The notes under the pieces: model-generated
What the model was told of the DNA's origin: nothing
What the model saw: only the letters and a program-made list of their open reading frames with translations
Databases searched by the model: none
Shown here: positions 1 to 8,022 of the stretch, piece after piece
Position numbering within the stretch: the stretch's first letter is position 1
How the letters are laid out: the number at the start of each line of letters is the position of its first letter
From: an uncultured Lachnospiraceae bacterium
Lineage (GTDB): Bacteria > Bacillota_A > Clostridia > Lachnospirales > Lachnospiraceae
DNA: 11,036 nt
Assembly: GCA_902796775.1 (NCBI GenBank)
Contig: CADBQK010000041.1
Coordinates: 1-11,036, forward strand
Direction of reading: 5' to 3'
Position numbers and translations under genes: made by a program

Positions 1-1003
1 CCACATCGTAGGTAGTAAAATCAGTCAGGCTTTCGTTCATAAGGATAATGATATTGGGATCTTTGGACGTATCATGATCAAAAATATCATCACTTTCATA
101 CCCGGAATCCGCCATCATCTTCTCAGCATTTTTGGCACTGTATCCTACCGGCTTATCCAGCTGCATATAATAAAAGCTCCTGATAAAGTTCAGCGCTTCT
201 CCGTTTTTCTGGTAGCTCTTATAAGGATTAAAAACCTTTACCTTGATCTGCATCTTCGACGGAACGTCAGACAGAGCATAAATATACGTAATAGACAATG
301 CAAGGGCAAGGGCGGGAAGAGCCGCCGCCAGACGTTTTTTCCCTTTCAAAGCCATGTCTTCCGCCGGAAGCCACATCATTGTGCTGATCAGGCAGACACC
401 TCCGAAGAGTCCGGTGAACATCTGCCTGGTCAAAGTAAAGCTGTAATCAGCGGCCACGTTCAGGGCTGTACCGGCCACATAAATATCCGCAGCATTGATC
501 GGCTCCCCCCTGAATTTGTATATGAAATAATTCAGCATGGCAAATCCGGCCACCAGGATATAGGTCAGCACAAGACTGATCTTCACCCTGCAGCAGATTG
601 CAAAAAACAGCATGAAAAAGCCGAAGAGCAGGATGATATTATGAAGAATCAGAAAAGGATCCATTTTCCAGAATTGAAACTTCATTGTATTCTCGCCCAT
701 CGCCAGACAGAACAGGATCCCGCCCAGTATAACAGGCACCCAGAGAAAGCGCTTTTTCCCTTCCCACTTTTTCAGTTTAAATAATGGCAGGAGCAGAAAA
801 AACATGCCCGCCATAAAATACAGGATCAGTCTTTTTTTGGCAAGATGGATCCCGCCGGCATCAACCTTAACATACCACGACGGATGCAGGACAAACAAAA
901 CAGCAAGTGCAGCAAATAAAACCAGCCTGATGATGAAATCCCGCTTATCTCTTTTGTCTATTTGTTTGAACCAATTTGTGATGCCATTCGTTTCGATCGG
1001 CAC
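1..1003 (-). CDS. LTA-synthase-like membrane phosphoglycerol transferase, N-terminal part (3' end outside window)
   Basis: This gene starts at a GTG at 1003-1001, with AGGAGG at 1016-1011 seven bases upstream, and stays open through 334 codons to the window edge. The visible part is mostly membrane: hydrophobic segments lie near residues 23-39, 57-74, 88-102, 117-138, 142-163, 194-212 and 225-244. A loop at 165-173 (RGEPINAAD) resembles the conserved loop of Lachnospiraceae LTA-synthase-like proteins. The chain then becomes soluble and reaches PNIIILMNES at 316-325, the opening strand of an alkaline-phosphatase/sulfatase fold; Glu324 sits where LtaS-type enzymes bind their metal ion. The catalytic threonine would lie beyond the window. 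Family knowledge suggests transfer of glycerol-phosphate units from phosphatidylglycerol onto a cell-surface polymer; the exact acceptor is unknown. It starts 20 bp after the ade stop, so it is probably co-transcribed with ade. An alternative is a sulfatase-like hydrolase of another specificity. Confidence 0.85.
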   Translation of the reverse strand, partial: MPIETNGITNWFKQIDKRDKRDFIIRLVLFAALAVLFVLHPSWYVKVDAGGIHLAKKRLILYFMAGMFFLLLPLFKLKKWEGKKRFLWVPVILGGILFCLAMGENTMKFQFWKMDPFLILHNIILLFGFFMLFFAICCRVKISLVLTYILVAGFAMLNYFIYKFRGEPINAADIYVAGTALNVAADYSFTLTRQMFTGLFGGVCLISTMMWLPAEDMALKGKKRLAAALPALALALSITYIYALSDVPSKMQIKVKVFNPYKSYQKNGEALNFIRSFYYMQLDKPVGYSAKNAEKMMADSGYESDDIFDHDTSKDPNIIILMNESLTDFTTYDV

Positions 1004-1010
1004 GCAAACA

Positions 1011-1016
1011 CCTCCT
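1011..1016 (-). promoter_or_regulatory. Ribosome binding site fixing the GTG start of the LTA-synthase-like gene
   Basis: A perfect AGGAGG on the minus strand sits seven bases before the GTG at 1003, inside the 20-bp gap after the ade stop codon. There is no ATG at a suitable distance in this frame, so this site decides the start. Confidence 0.85.
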
Positions 1017-1023
1017 AGCTGGA

Positions 1024-2718
1024 TCAGGTAAGAAATTTTCCTTCACTCACACTGTAGACACCTCTGGGCGTACAGCGAATCTGCGGAATCACAGGAAGCG
1101 CCATGAATGAGAGGGTAATAAAAGGATCCATCTGTTTGGGAACCCCCATCCGATGTGCTTTCGAGATCATCCGCTTCAGTTTTTTATTAACATAACTATA
1201 GGTTTTATCTGAGATCAGTCCCATAATAGGAAGCTCCAGAGTATCAAATACCTCGCCGCCGCAGACAATCGTATAGCCCCCATGTGTCCGCTCGATTTCA
1301 CGAACTGCAGCAAGGATATCCTCATCGTTATCACCGATCACAATGATGTTATGGCTGTCATGGGAAACAGATGAAGCAATTGCTCCGCCTTTCAGCCCAA
1401 ATCCGGTGACAGCACCGGCTCCTATTTTACCGGTAGCATGATGTCTTTCAAAAACGGCTATTTTATTGTAAATACCATCCGGTACGAAATCTGTTTCTCC
1501 CGGAAGAGAAACCATGCACTGCTCGGTAATGATCTCCCCGGGAATCATCCGGATCACAGGGAAAGGCTTCCCGGCAGGGACCTTTAACTTGTTCGGATCA
1601 ATCTCGCCAAGATGAATGGTATCCATCAGGTTGGCCGGGCAGGGTTTGGGACGAACCTTCAGCCTATCGCTTACCAGCTGGCCATTATAAAATACCATCT
1701 GGGCATTAAAATCTTTCAGGGAATCCCACACAACGAGGTCTGCATCAAAACCGGGTGCAACAGCTCCGGTACGGCGCAGGCCATAACATTTGGCGGGCTG
1801 GATCGTTGCCATTTTCACGGCAGCAATCGGACTAATGCCCATGCTGACAGCCTTGCGCACGTTGAAATCAATATCTCCCTCTCTCTCGATGTCTTCGATA
1901 TGTTTATCATCTGTACAGAAACAGAAACCTTCTGTATTGTCGTTGTTCTCAACGATTCCCTTGATGATGTTCTCCAGATTTCTGGCTGCGCTGCCCTCCC
2001 GGATATGGCAGGTCATACCCATGGAACGTTCTTTCATTATGTATTCATAGCTTGTACCTTCATGATCGGTCGATACTCCGGCGATGACATAAGCCGCCAG
2101 CTCCCGGTCAGAAAGTCCGGGGGCATGACCGTCTTTGACCTTTCCGTCAAACAGCTCAAGCTTTTCGTTCATGCTGGGATCACCGTTGATCACAGACATA
2201 CAGTCCATCACTTCGCCCAGTCCCAGAACCCTCCGGTTTTTCAGGTATTTTTCCATCTCTTTCGCTGTGAGGATCACACCATTATCATCAATAGGCGTAG
2301 CCGGAACACAGGAAGCAATCATCACATAGACATGCGCCGGGCAGTCCTTTGTCTGATCCAGCAGATAATCAATCCCCTCTGTCCCGGAAACATTCGCTGC
2401 CTCATGGGGATCCACCATAAAAGTCGTTGTCCCATGACGCACAGCCCTGGAGACCAGGACCTGCGGATTCACCAAAGTCGACTCCAGATGCAGGTGCGCA
2501 TCGATAAAACCGGATGTCACATACTGGCCCTTTATATCGATTTCCTGTTCTCCTTCAAAATCACCGATTCCGACGATCATACCGTTTTTGATCGCAATGT
2601 TGCCTTCTTCTACACGATCTGTAAACACATTGACGATCTTTGCATTCTTCAGTACCAGATCAGACTTGATCAGCCCCCTGGCTGCCTTTGAACAGCCCAT
2701 ATATTTCTCAAGCTTCAT
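1024..2718 (-). CDS. ade: Adenine deaminase
   Basis: This 564-residue protein is full length for bacterial adenine deaminase of the amidohydrolase superfamily, which converts adenine to hypoxanthine and ammonia in the cytoplasm for purine salvage or nitrogen supply. The metal-binding motif HLHLES is at 75-80 and the family-typical DPHEAANVSG at 103-112. Further on are ASCVPA, STDHEGTSYEY and CTDDKH, all expected for Ade rather than for dihydroorotase or adenosine deaminase. The C-terminal third carries the Ade-specific domain (SVSHDSHNIIVIGDND region), ending in the PQIRCTPRG stretch. The ATG at 2718 has AGAGGAG at 2737-2731, a rather long 12-base spacing, so initiation may be moderate. It follows argF by 43 bp and precedes the LTA-synthase-like gene by 20 bp. 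Family assignment is very secure; the physiological role here is inferred. Confidence 0.96.
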   Translation of the reverse strand: MKLEKYMGCSKAARGLIKSDLVLKNAKIVNVFTDRVEEGNIAIKNGMIVGIGDFEGEQEIDIKGQYVTSGFIDAHLHLESTLVNPQVLVSRAVRHGTTTFMVDPHEAANVSGTEGIDYLLDQTKDCPAHVYVMIASCVPATPIDDNGVILTAKEMEKYLKNRRVLGLGEVMDCMSVINGDPSMNEKLELFDGKVKDGHAPGLSDRELAAYVIAGVSTDHEGTSYEYIMKERSMGMTCHIREGSAARNLENIIKGIVENNDNTEGFCFCTDDKHIEDIEREGDIDFNVRKAVSMGISPIAAVKMATIQPAKCYGLRRTGAVAPGFDADLVVWDSLKDFNAQMVFYNGQLVSDRLKVRPKPCPANLMDTIHLGEIDPNKLKVPAGKPFPVIRMIPGEIITEQCMVSLPGETDFVPDGIYNKIAVFERHHATGKIGAGAVTGFGLKGGAIASSVSHDSHNIIVIGDNDEDILAAVREIERTHGGYTIVCGGEVFDTLELPIMGLISDKTYSYVNKKLKRMISKAHRMGVPKQMDPFITLSFMALPVIPQIRCTPRGVYSVSEGKFLT

Positions 2719-2740
2719 GTGATTACATTTCTCCTCTTAT

Positions 2741-2780
2741 CTTATAAAGCGGCCTGCATTCTTATAAAGTAGCCTGCATC
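2741..2780 (-). repeat. Two-copy 20-bp tandem repeat covering the argF 3' end
   Basis: Bases 2741-2760 and 2761-2780 are adjacent direct copies of a 20-bp unit (CTTATAAAG, two variable bases, GCCTGCAT, one variable base), matching at 17 of 20 positions. On the coding strand the upstream copy (2780-2761) encodes the last residues of ArgF, MQATL, and the stop. The second copy (2760-2741) would read MQAAL and a stop in another frame, and lies in the gap before the ade ribosome binding site. This looks like an old duplication of the gene end. Confidence 0.8.
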
Positions 2781-3745
2781 ACTGCTTTGATCGTATGCAT
2801 GCGGTTTTCTGCTTCATCAAAAACAACAGATTGCGGAGATTCAAAGACCTCATCTGTCACTTCCATCTCATTAAGACCGAACTTTTTCTTAATATCCATA
2901 CCGATGCCGGTATTCAGGTCATGGAAAGCAGGCAGACAATGCATGAACACAGCATCCGGATCTGCCAGGGCCATAGCCTGTGCATTGACCTGGTAAGGAG
3001 TCAGATCACGGATCCTCTCTTCCCAGACATCATCCGGCTCGCCCATGGATACCCAGACATCTGTATAGATCACATCTGCTCCGGCAGGGCCTTTAGACGG
3101 ATCCTCTTCGAAACGAACAGATCCCCCTGACTGACGGCAAATCTCTTCGCACTGTGCAGCAATTGCTGCATCGGGGAAATACTTAGCGGGAGCACAAGCC
3201 GTAAAATGCATACCCAGCTTTGCGCAAAGCACCATCAGGGAATTTCCCATATTGTAACGGGCATCTCCCATATAGCACAGCCGGATCCCTTCCAGACGTC
3301 CAAAGTGCTCACGGATCGTCAGCGCGTCTGCCAGAACCTGGGTCGGGTGGAACTGATTTGTCAGTCCGTTCCAAACCGGAACACCTGCATACTGCGCAAT
3401 TGCTTCTACGATAGACTGGTCAAATCCACGGTACTCGATTCCGTCATACAAACGGCCCAGTACCCGGGCTGTATCTGCAATACTCTCCTTCTTCCCGATC
3501 TGCGATGCCGAAGGATCCAGAAACGTTGTATACATACCCAGATCACGGGCAGCAACCTCAAAAGAACACCTTGTCCTGGTACTTGTCTTCTCAAAGATCA
3601 GTGCAATATTCTTACCATCCTGATAAAGTGTCTTCTCGCCTCTCTTTTTCTTCGCTTTCAGATCTGCAGACAGGTCGATCAGGTATAAAATCTCTTCCGG
3701 AGTAAAATCCAGAAGTTTCAGCAAATGTCTCCCTCTTAAATCCAT
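2762..3745 (-). CDS. argF: Ornithine carbamoyltransferase
   Basis: This 327-residue protein has the normal length for OTCase, which makes citrulline from ornithine and carbamoyl phosphate (anabolic) or runs the reverse reaction in the arginine deiminase pathway (catabolic). The carbamoyl-phosphate loop STRTR is at 55-59, SQIGKKES at 81-88 and HPTQ at 133-136. The ornithine-binding signature HCLPAFHD is at 269-276, with SMG in the [11 protein letters not shown] stretch; these separate it from aspartate carbamoyltransferase and YgeW-type paralogs. The ATG at 3745 has AAAGGAT at 3758-3752. No other arginine-synthesis or arginine-deiminase gene is visible, so direction cannot be decided and arcB is an equally possible name. 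It lies between pepD (81 bp upstream) and ade (43 bp downstream), in a run that looks like nitrogen salvage. Confidence 0.96.
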   Translation of the reverse strand: MDLRGRHLLKLLDFTPEEILYLIDLSADLKAKKKRGEKTLYQDGKNIALIFEKTSTRTRCSFEVAARDLGMYTTFLDPSASQIGKKESIADTARVLGRLYDGIEYRGFDQSIVEAIAQYAGVPVWNGLTNQFHPTQVLADALTIREHFGRLEGIRLCYMGDARYNMGNSLMVLCAKLGMHFTACAPAKYFPDAAIAAQCEEICRQSGGSVRFEEDPSKGPAGADVIYTDVWVSMGEPDDVWEERIRDLTPYQVNAQAMALADPDAVFMHCLPAFHDLNTGIGMDIKKKFGLNEMEVTDEVFESPQSVVFDEAENRMHTIKAVMQATL

Positions 3746-3826
3746 TTTGTTATCCTTTCATGATTTTCGTCAGAACAGGCAGCATCATAAAGATATCAAT
3801 TGGCCTCCGTTTTAGTGCAGCCCGGT

Positions 3827-5290
3827 TTATTGTACAATCTCCGGGAAGCGGGCCAATACCCGAAGCACCAGCTCATAGACCCGAGCGGCAGATGCAATAT
3901 CCATATGCTCACCCGGTGTATGGATATCAAGGATATCCGGACCCAGGCTGACTATATCCAGTCCGGGCATCTTTTCCGAGAAGATGCTGCACTCCACCCC
4001 GGCATGGATCATCTCCATGCGAGGTTCCTTCCCCGTCAGATCCCGATAGATCTCGGCAGACAGTGCGCACATTCTGGAATGCGGGTTGAATGGCCACTCC
4101 GGATAATCTCCGTAAATCTGGCAGGTACATCCCTGTGATCCGGCAAGGTGGCAGAGCTTATCAAGCAGGTGCTGTTTTCCTGAGTGCAGTATACTTCTGA
4201 CAGACCAGGTGATCGATGCTTCCCGCGCATCTGCCCTGAGTATAGCAAGATTCAGAGAAGTCTGCACGATACCCGGCAGATCCTGGCTCATGCTCTGCAT
4301 TGAATCAGGCGATACGAAGAGCAGGAAGAGGACTTTGTCGGTATCTTCCGCGCTCATGACCGGGCAGCTGGCCATCTCCGGACCAGTCATGCGAAGACTG
4401 CAGGTTTTCTCAATACGGCCGTACTCTGCCTCGATCTGTGCACAGAAGGATTCAAAAGCAGCCTTCAATACGTCAGGATCTGTATCGGGATCCGTTATAA
4501 AAGATGCATAGCTGCTGTGCGGGATCGCATTATCCTTTTCTCCGCCTTCGGCTTCTTTAAGGAATATGGGAGTTTTCTCACGCAATGCCATCAAAGCCCT
4601 CCCAAGCAGAACATTGGCATTCGCCCTGCCTTTGTGGATCTCCGCTCCGGAATGACCGCCGGTCAGCCCTTCGATCCGGATCTGGTAAAGCTGCCCGTCT
4701 TTCTCCTGCATATGACCGGGAACAACAGCTTTGGCGCAGGCTCCTCCCGCGCAGCCGGCCAGGATCTGTCCTTCTGTCTCACAATCCAGGTTAAGCATAT
4801 AGGTTGACTGCAGATCATCCACAGACATGGCTGCAGCTCCCTCCATACCAACCTCTTCCTGCACGGTAAATACAGCTTCCAAAGCCGGATGCGAGATAGA
4901 ATCGTCTTCAAGGATTGCCAGGATCATAGCAATCGCGATCCCGTCGTCAGCTCCCAGAGAAGTCCCATCTGCACGAATATACCCATCCTCAACGATCAGT
5001 GACAATCCATCCTTTTCCAGATCCAGAGCAACACCCGGATTCTTAACAGCGACCATATCCAGATGTCCCTGCAGCATCAGTACCGGTCCGCCGGCCTGGT
5101 CTGCTGAAGCAGGTTTCCGGATCACCACATTATACCATTCATCCTGCCTTGCTTCCAATCCAAGATTCTTTGCTACCTCCATACAGTAGTCGCTGATTTT
5201 CCTGACATTGTACGAGCCGTGCGGGATACTGCAGATCTTTTCAAAGTAGTAAAAAACTCGTTCAGGCTTCAATCCATCCAGTATACCCAT
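3827..5290 (-). CDS. pepD: Aminoacyl-histidine dipeptidase (peptidase M20 family, PepD type)
   Basis: This 487-residue cytosolic dinuclear-zinc peptidase cleaves dipeptides such as Xaa-His. Its length matches E. coli PepD (about 485). Visible M20 residues are His76 and Asp78 in QGHLDMV, the bridging Asp115 in GADDG (113-117), the catalytic/metal pair Glu145-Glu146 in TVQEEVGMEGA, and His457 in HTPGEHMD. HAGVECSIF near residue 429 is also typical of PepD. The open frame extends upstream to 5407, but those 39 codons do not resemble the family. The ATG at 5290 has GGAGGA just four bases upstream and begins MGILDGLKPERVF, the normal family N terminus, so 5290 is taken as the start. It is preceded by a 174-bp gap with secondary structure and followed by argF, and may begin a new transcription unit. 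Confidence 0.95.
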   Translation of the reverse strand: MGILDGLKPERVFYYFEKICSIPHGSYNVRKISDYCMEVAKNLGLEARQDEWYNVVIRKPASADQAGGPVLMLQGHLDMVAVKNPGVALDLEKDGLSLIVEDGYIRADGTSLGADDGIAIAMILAILEDDSISHPALEAVFTVQEEVGMEGAAAMSVDDLQSTYMLNLDCETEGQILAGCAGGACAKAVVPGHMQEKDGQLYQIRIEGLTGGHSGAEIHKGRANANVLLGRALMALREKTPIFLKEAEGGEKDNAIPHSSYASFITDPDTDPDVLKAAFESFCAQIEAEYGRIEKTCSLRMTGPEMASCPVMSAEDTDKVLFLLFVSPDSMQSMSQDLPGIVQTSLNLAILRADAREASITWSVRSILHSGKQHLLDKLCHLAGSQGCTCQIYGDYPEWPFNPHSRMCALSAEIYRDLTGKEPRMEMIHAGVECSIFSEKMPGLDIVSLGPDILDIHTPGEHMDIASAARVYELVLRVLARFPEIVQ

Positions 5291-5464
5291 GATTTCCTCC
5301 GTAATATAATATATCGTATAAAAAATGCTGCAGATCGTGCGAATGATCGGATGATTCATGCACTGCAATCTCTCGATCATTTTAAATAATCTGCAAGTGT
5401 TCAGCACCCCAGTGCGGGGGCGCCATGCGTCAGCTTGCTCTGGGTATCTGAATCATTACTCTCG
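5291..5464 (-). promoter_or_regulatory. Structured gap between the UPF0210 gene and pepD
   Basis: This 174-bp gap has no credible gene. It holds two imperfect hairpins. One is 5400-5452: TTCAG pairs with CTGAA and ACCCCAG with CTGGGT, with a competing inner stem of 5404-5410 against 5417-5423. The other is 5329-5367: TGCA...GTGCGAAT against ATTC..GCACTGCA. An 8-bp perfect inverted repeat, ATGATTCA at 5351-5358 and TGAATCAT at 5449-5456, encloses much of it. Neither hairpin has a U-tract, so they are not ordinary intrinsic terminators. An AT-rich stretch at about 5302-5325 could contain a -10 element for pepD, but no good -35 was found. It may be a leader RNA, an operator or a small dispersed repeat. 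Confidence 0.45.
5295..5300 (-). promoter_or_regulatory. Ribosome binding site fixing the pepD start at 5290
   Basis: GGAGGA on the minus strand lies four bases before the ATG at 5290. No comparable site precedes the longer in-frame start at 5407, so pepD most likely starts here. Confidence 0.8.
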
Positions 5465-6829
5465 TTAATTTTTAAAACTATGTACAGGAGCGGGTATCCG
5501 CCCCTTTCTATTGACAAATGCGTCACAGCCGAACCGGTTGACGCTCATGATCGGTGCATGTCCGAGCAGTCCGCCGAACTCCACCGTTTCTCCAACATCT
5601 TTCCCGTAAACCGGTATCACTCTGACAGCAGTAGTCTTCTGATTGATCATACCGATTGCCATTTCATCGGCAATGATGCCGGAGATGACCGACTCCGGAG
5701 TATCACCGGGAATCGCGATCATATCCAGGCCGACCGAGCAGACACAGGTCATAGCTTCCAGCTTCTCCAGAGTCAGACAGCCTGCTTCTACAGCATCGAT
5801 CATGCCCTGGTCTTCAGATACAGGAATAAAAGCGCCGGAGAGGCCTCCTACATAGGAAGATGCCATGATCCCGCCCTTTTTGACCTGGTCATTCAAAAGT
5901 GCCAGCGCCGCCGTTGTACCCGGTGCGCCAGCATATTCCACACCAATCTCCTGAAGGATATCAGCCACACTGTCGCCAATAGCAGGTGTGGGAGCCAATG
6001 ACAGATCGATGATGCCAAAGGGTACACCCAGTCGCGCCGAGGCTTCCTTAGCAACCAGCTGTCCGACTCTGGTAATCTTAAAAGCAGTCTTTTTTATTGT
6101 TTCACAAAGCACCTCAAAATCCTGTCCCCGAACAGATTCCAGTGCACGTTTAACAACACCGGGGCCGCTGACTCCGACATGTATGACAGTATCGGCTTCG
6201 GTAACACCATGAAAAGCACCGGCCATAAACGGATTATCATCCGGCGCATTGCAGAAGATGACCAGCTTTGCACAGCCAAGTCCATCATTTTCCCTGGTAA
6301 GATAGGCTGTCTTCCGGATGATCGAACCCAGCAGGCGCACAGCATCCATGTCAATCCCGCATTTGGTAGAGCCTACATTCACAGAGCTGCACACCAGAGC
6401 TGTCTCCGACAGTGCCTGAGGGATCGACTCGATCAGCATCTGGTCTGCAGGAGTCATCCCCTTGGAAACCAGCGCAGAATATCCTCCCAGGAAATTAACA
6501 CCAACCGCTGCAGCTGCTTTGTCAAGCGTCCTGGCGATCTTCACAAAATCTTCCGGAGTGCGGCAGCAGGAACTGCCGATCAGGGCTGCCGGAGTCACCG
6601 ACACCCGTTTATTTACGATTGGGATCCCATACTCGAGCTCAATCGTCTCGCCGGTCTTTACCAGGTTCTTTGCTTTATCTGTAATCTTGTCATAAATCCT
6701 GTCACAGACCTTATCCAGACTATCGCTGCAGCAATCCAGCAGGCTGATACCCATCGTGATTGTGCGGACATCCAGGTTGGACTCTTCAATCATCTGGTTG
6801 GTCTCGCTGACTTCGTATAGATTAATCAT
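5465..6829 (-). CDS. UPF0210 (DUF711) 'PFL family' protein
   Basis: This 454-residue protein is full length for UPF0210. The sequence shows [13 protein letters not shown] at 21-33, [12 protein letters not shown] at 69-80, [11 protein letters not shown] at 111-121 and [18 protein letters not shown] further on, all family signatures. The family has a fold related to pyruvate formate-lyase, but no RVxGY-type glycyl-radical motif is seen at the C terminus, so it should not be called a formate acetyltransferase. No reaction is established to my knowledge. It follows the ACT-domain gene by 25 bp, and this UPF0237-UPF0210 order is conserved in many Firmicutes, implying joint function, perhaps an amino-acid-responsive switch. 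The start at 6829 has only weak AGGATAAG upstream, within a run of three AGGATA copies (6850-6834), so translation may depend on coupling to the ACT gene. Confidence 0.93.
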   Translation of the reverse strand: MINLYEVSETNQMIEESNLDVRTITMGISLLDCCSDSLDKVCDRIYDKITDKAKNLVKTGETIELEYGIPIVNKRVSVTPAALIGSSCCRTPEDFVKIARTLDKAAAAVGVNFLGGYSALVSKGMTPADQMLIESIPQALSETALVCSSVNVGSTKCGIDMDAVRLLGSIIRKTAYLTRENDGLGCAKLVIFCNAPDDNPFMAGAFHGVTEADTVIHVGVSGPGVVKRALESVRGQDFEVLCETIKKTAFKITRVGQLVAKEASARLGVPFGIIDLSLAPTPAIGDSVADILQEIGVEYAGAPGTTAALALLNDQVKKGGIMASSYVGGLSGAFIPVSEDQGMIDAVEAGCLTLEKLEAMTCVCSVGLDMIAIPGDTPESVISGIIADEMAIGMINQKTTAVRVIPVYGKDVGETVEFGGLLGHAPIMSVNRFGCDAFVNRKGRIPAPVHSFKN

Positions 6830-6854
6830 AGCTTATCCTGTATCCTATCCTGCT

Positions 6855-7127
6855 TTAGATCCTGTGCATCACATCAAAAATGTCTTCATGCTGCATTTTG
6901 ATCTGAACGCCGAGCCCCTCACCAATCGATGCAAGCTCAGAGGCCAGCAGTGAAAAATCCTGATCCGCCTGATTTGCGTCCACGATCATCATCATATGAA
7001 AATAGCCCTGTATAATGGACTGGTCAATATCGAGAATATTAATATTATGCTGCGCAAGGAAGGTACATACTGCGGCGATAATACCAACCCTGTCCTTGCC
7101 GATGACAGTAATAATCGTTTTCTTCAT
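6855..7127 (-). CDS. UPF0237 ACT-domain protein
   Basis: This 90-residue protein is a single ACT domain: MKKTIITVIGKDRVGIIA opens with the usual beta strand and GxDRxGI turn, followed by the helix with LAQHNINILDIDQ and the HMMMIVD strand. ACT domains bind small ligands, often amino acids, at dimer interfaces; GcvR and glycine-cleavage regulators are distant relatives. The frame is open upstream to 7277, but only the ATG at 7127 has a good ribosome binding site (GGGAGG at 7138-7133, five-base spacing) and matches family length, so the shorter form is chosen. It pairs with the UPF0210 gene 25 bp downstream and is probably its ligand sensor or partner subunit. That role is inferred from conserved neighbourhood, not shown by this sequence. 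Confidence 0.92.
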   Translation of the reverse strand: MKKTIITVIGKDRVGIIAAVCTFLAQHNINILDIDQSIIQGYFHMMMIVDANQADQDFSLLASELASIGEGLGVQIKMQHEDIFDVMHRI

Positions 7128-7132
7128 AAGCA

Positions 7133-7138
7133 CCTCCC
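7133..7138 (-). promoter_or_regulatory. Ribosome binding site fixing the ACT-protein start at 7127
   Basis: GGGAGG on the minus strand is five bases before the ATG at 7127. It favours the 90-residue product over a 140-residue reading from 7277 whose extra N terminus does not look like the family. Confidence 0.8.
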
Positions 7139-7215
7139 AGCTGCTGCGCAGTCTGTCCCTCAAAAAACTGTATAACTTCTGCTGTGAAGGTTTTTCCCTC
7201 CCGGCAGCCTTATCA

Positions 7216-8022
7216 TTAGATACAAAAAACCTCTGAAGCCGTATCCCGTGGAGCCACACTAAGGGAAAGAGCTGCACAGCCGGATGCCCTATGCCTTTCC
7301 AGCTCTGCTTTCACGGACGCCAGTGCCAGCTCGGGGTAATTGTTCTCCTTGCTCAAATGCCCTAAAATAACCGTCTGCAGCCTCTCACAGCGGAGCTTAT
7401 CAATCATCTGACCGGACAGCTCATTGCTCAGATGTCCGTAATTTCCGGCGATGCGAAGCTTCAGAGGATAAGGGTAAGGACCGGTCTCCAGCATACGCTC
7501 ATCATGATTGGCTTCTGCGTACAGCAGATCGCAGTCCTGCAGAGAAGACAGGATAAACTCATCATATTTCCCGAGATCCGTCACTGTACCAATACTCTTC
7601 CCTCTATGATCAATGCGGTAGCAGACAGGATCCCTCGCATCATGGGAAACCGGGATCGGAAGGATGCGGGTCCCTTTCACCTCGAAGGGAACACCAGGCT
7701 TTATGACATGCAAAAGAGCCGGGTCGATTTTACCCAGCGTCTGCATGCGCGTCACCTCCAGGAGTGTGCCCTTTGTGGCATAGACCGGCACCTTATACTT
7801 CCTGGACCATACGCCAAGACCTTTTATGTGATCCGAATGCTCATGGGTGATCAGAAGCGCATCAATATCCCCGGGATCCACATCCATTCCGGAAAGCCCC
7901 TCTTCAATCCTTTTCTTACTGATCCCCGCATCAATCAGGATCCTGCAGTCGTCACTCCCGGCAAAGAGACAGTTGCCGCTGCTCCCGCTGGCAATCGATG
8001 CAAACTGCAGCTGATTATACAT
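7216..8022 (-). CDS. yycJ: YycJ/WalJ-type metallo-beta-lactamase-fold hydrolase
   Basis: This 268-residue protein belongs to the YycJ branch of the metallo-beta-lactamase fold. SGSSGN at 12-17 is a hallmark of this branch. The metal motif HEHSDH is at 60-65, and later metal ligands are expected in VSHD, the TDLG stretch, AEANHDERML and LGHLSKEN. Relatives are reported or proposed to be DNA exonucleases with a mutator effect in Bacillus. In Bacillus the gene sits with walRK, but no two-component genes are visible here. The ATG at 8022 overlaps the previous gene's stop by 8 bp, which suggests translational coupling, since only a weak purine-rich stretch precedes it. An earlier in-frame ATG at 8052 would add MRIPSTARSG and seems less likely. 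Family is secure; the substrate is inferred. Confidence 0.93.
   Translation of the reverse strand: MYNQLQFASIASGSSGNCLFAGSDDCRILIDAGISKKRIEEGLSGMDVDPGDIDALLITHEHSDHIKGLGVWSRKYKVPVYATKGTLLEVTRMQTLGKIDPALLHVIKPGVPFEVKGTRILPIPVSHDARDPVCYRIDHRGKSIGTVTDLGKYDEFILSSLQDCDLLYAEANHDERMLETGPYPYPLKLRIAGNYGHLSNELSGQMIDKLRCERLQTVILGHLSKENNYPELALASVKAELERHRASGCAALSLSVAPRDTASEVFCI

Noticed and set aside
74..784. 236-codon open frame on the plus strand
   Set aside because: It is antisense to the membrane part of the LTA-synthase-like gene, and its product is a low-information basic and His-rich sequence without domain signs.
1612..2691. 359-codon open frame on the plus strand
   Set aside because: It lies wholly opposite ade, whose protein carries every family motif. 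The plus-strand product has no recognisable domain and is rich in His and Cys, as antisense shadows often are.
3830..5407. Longer pepD starting at 5407
   Set aside because: The extra 39 residues do not match the family and have no ribosome binding site, while the ATG at 5290 has a strong one.
5404..5423. GC-rich hairpin as an intrinsic terminator after the UPF0210 gene
   Set aside because: The stem is reasonable (7 bp with one G-T pair), but no run of T follows it on either strand.
6179..6820. 213-codon plus-strand frame opposite the UPF0210 gene
   Set aside because: The minus-strand protein is a full-length conserved family member. The plus frame has no ribosome binding site or motif.
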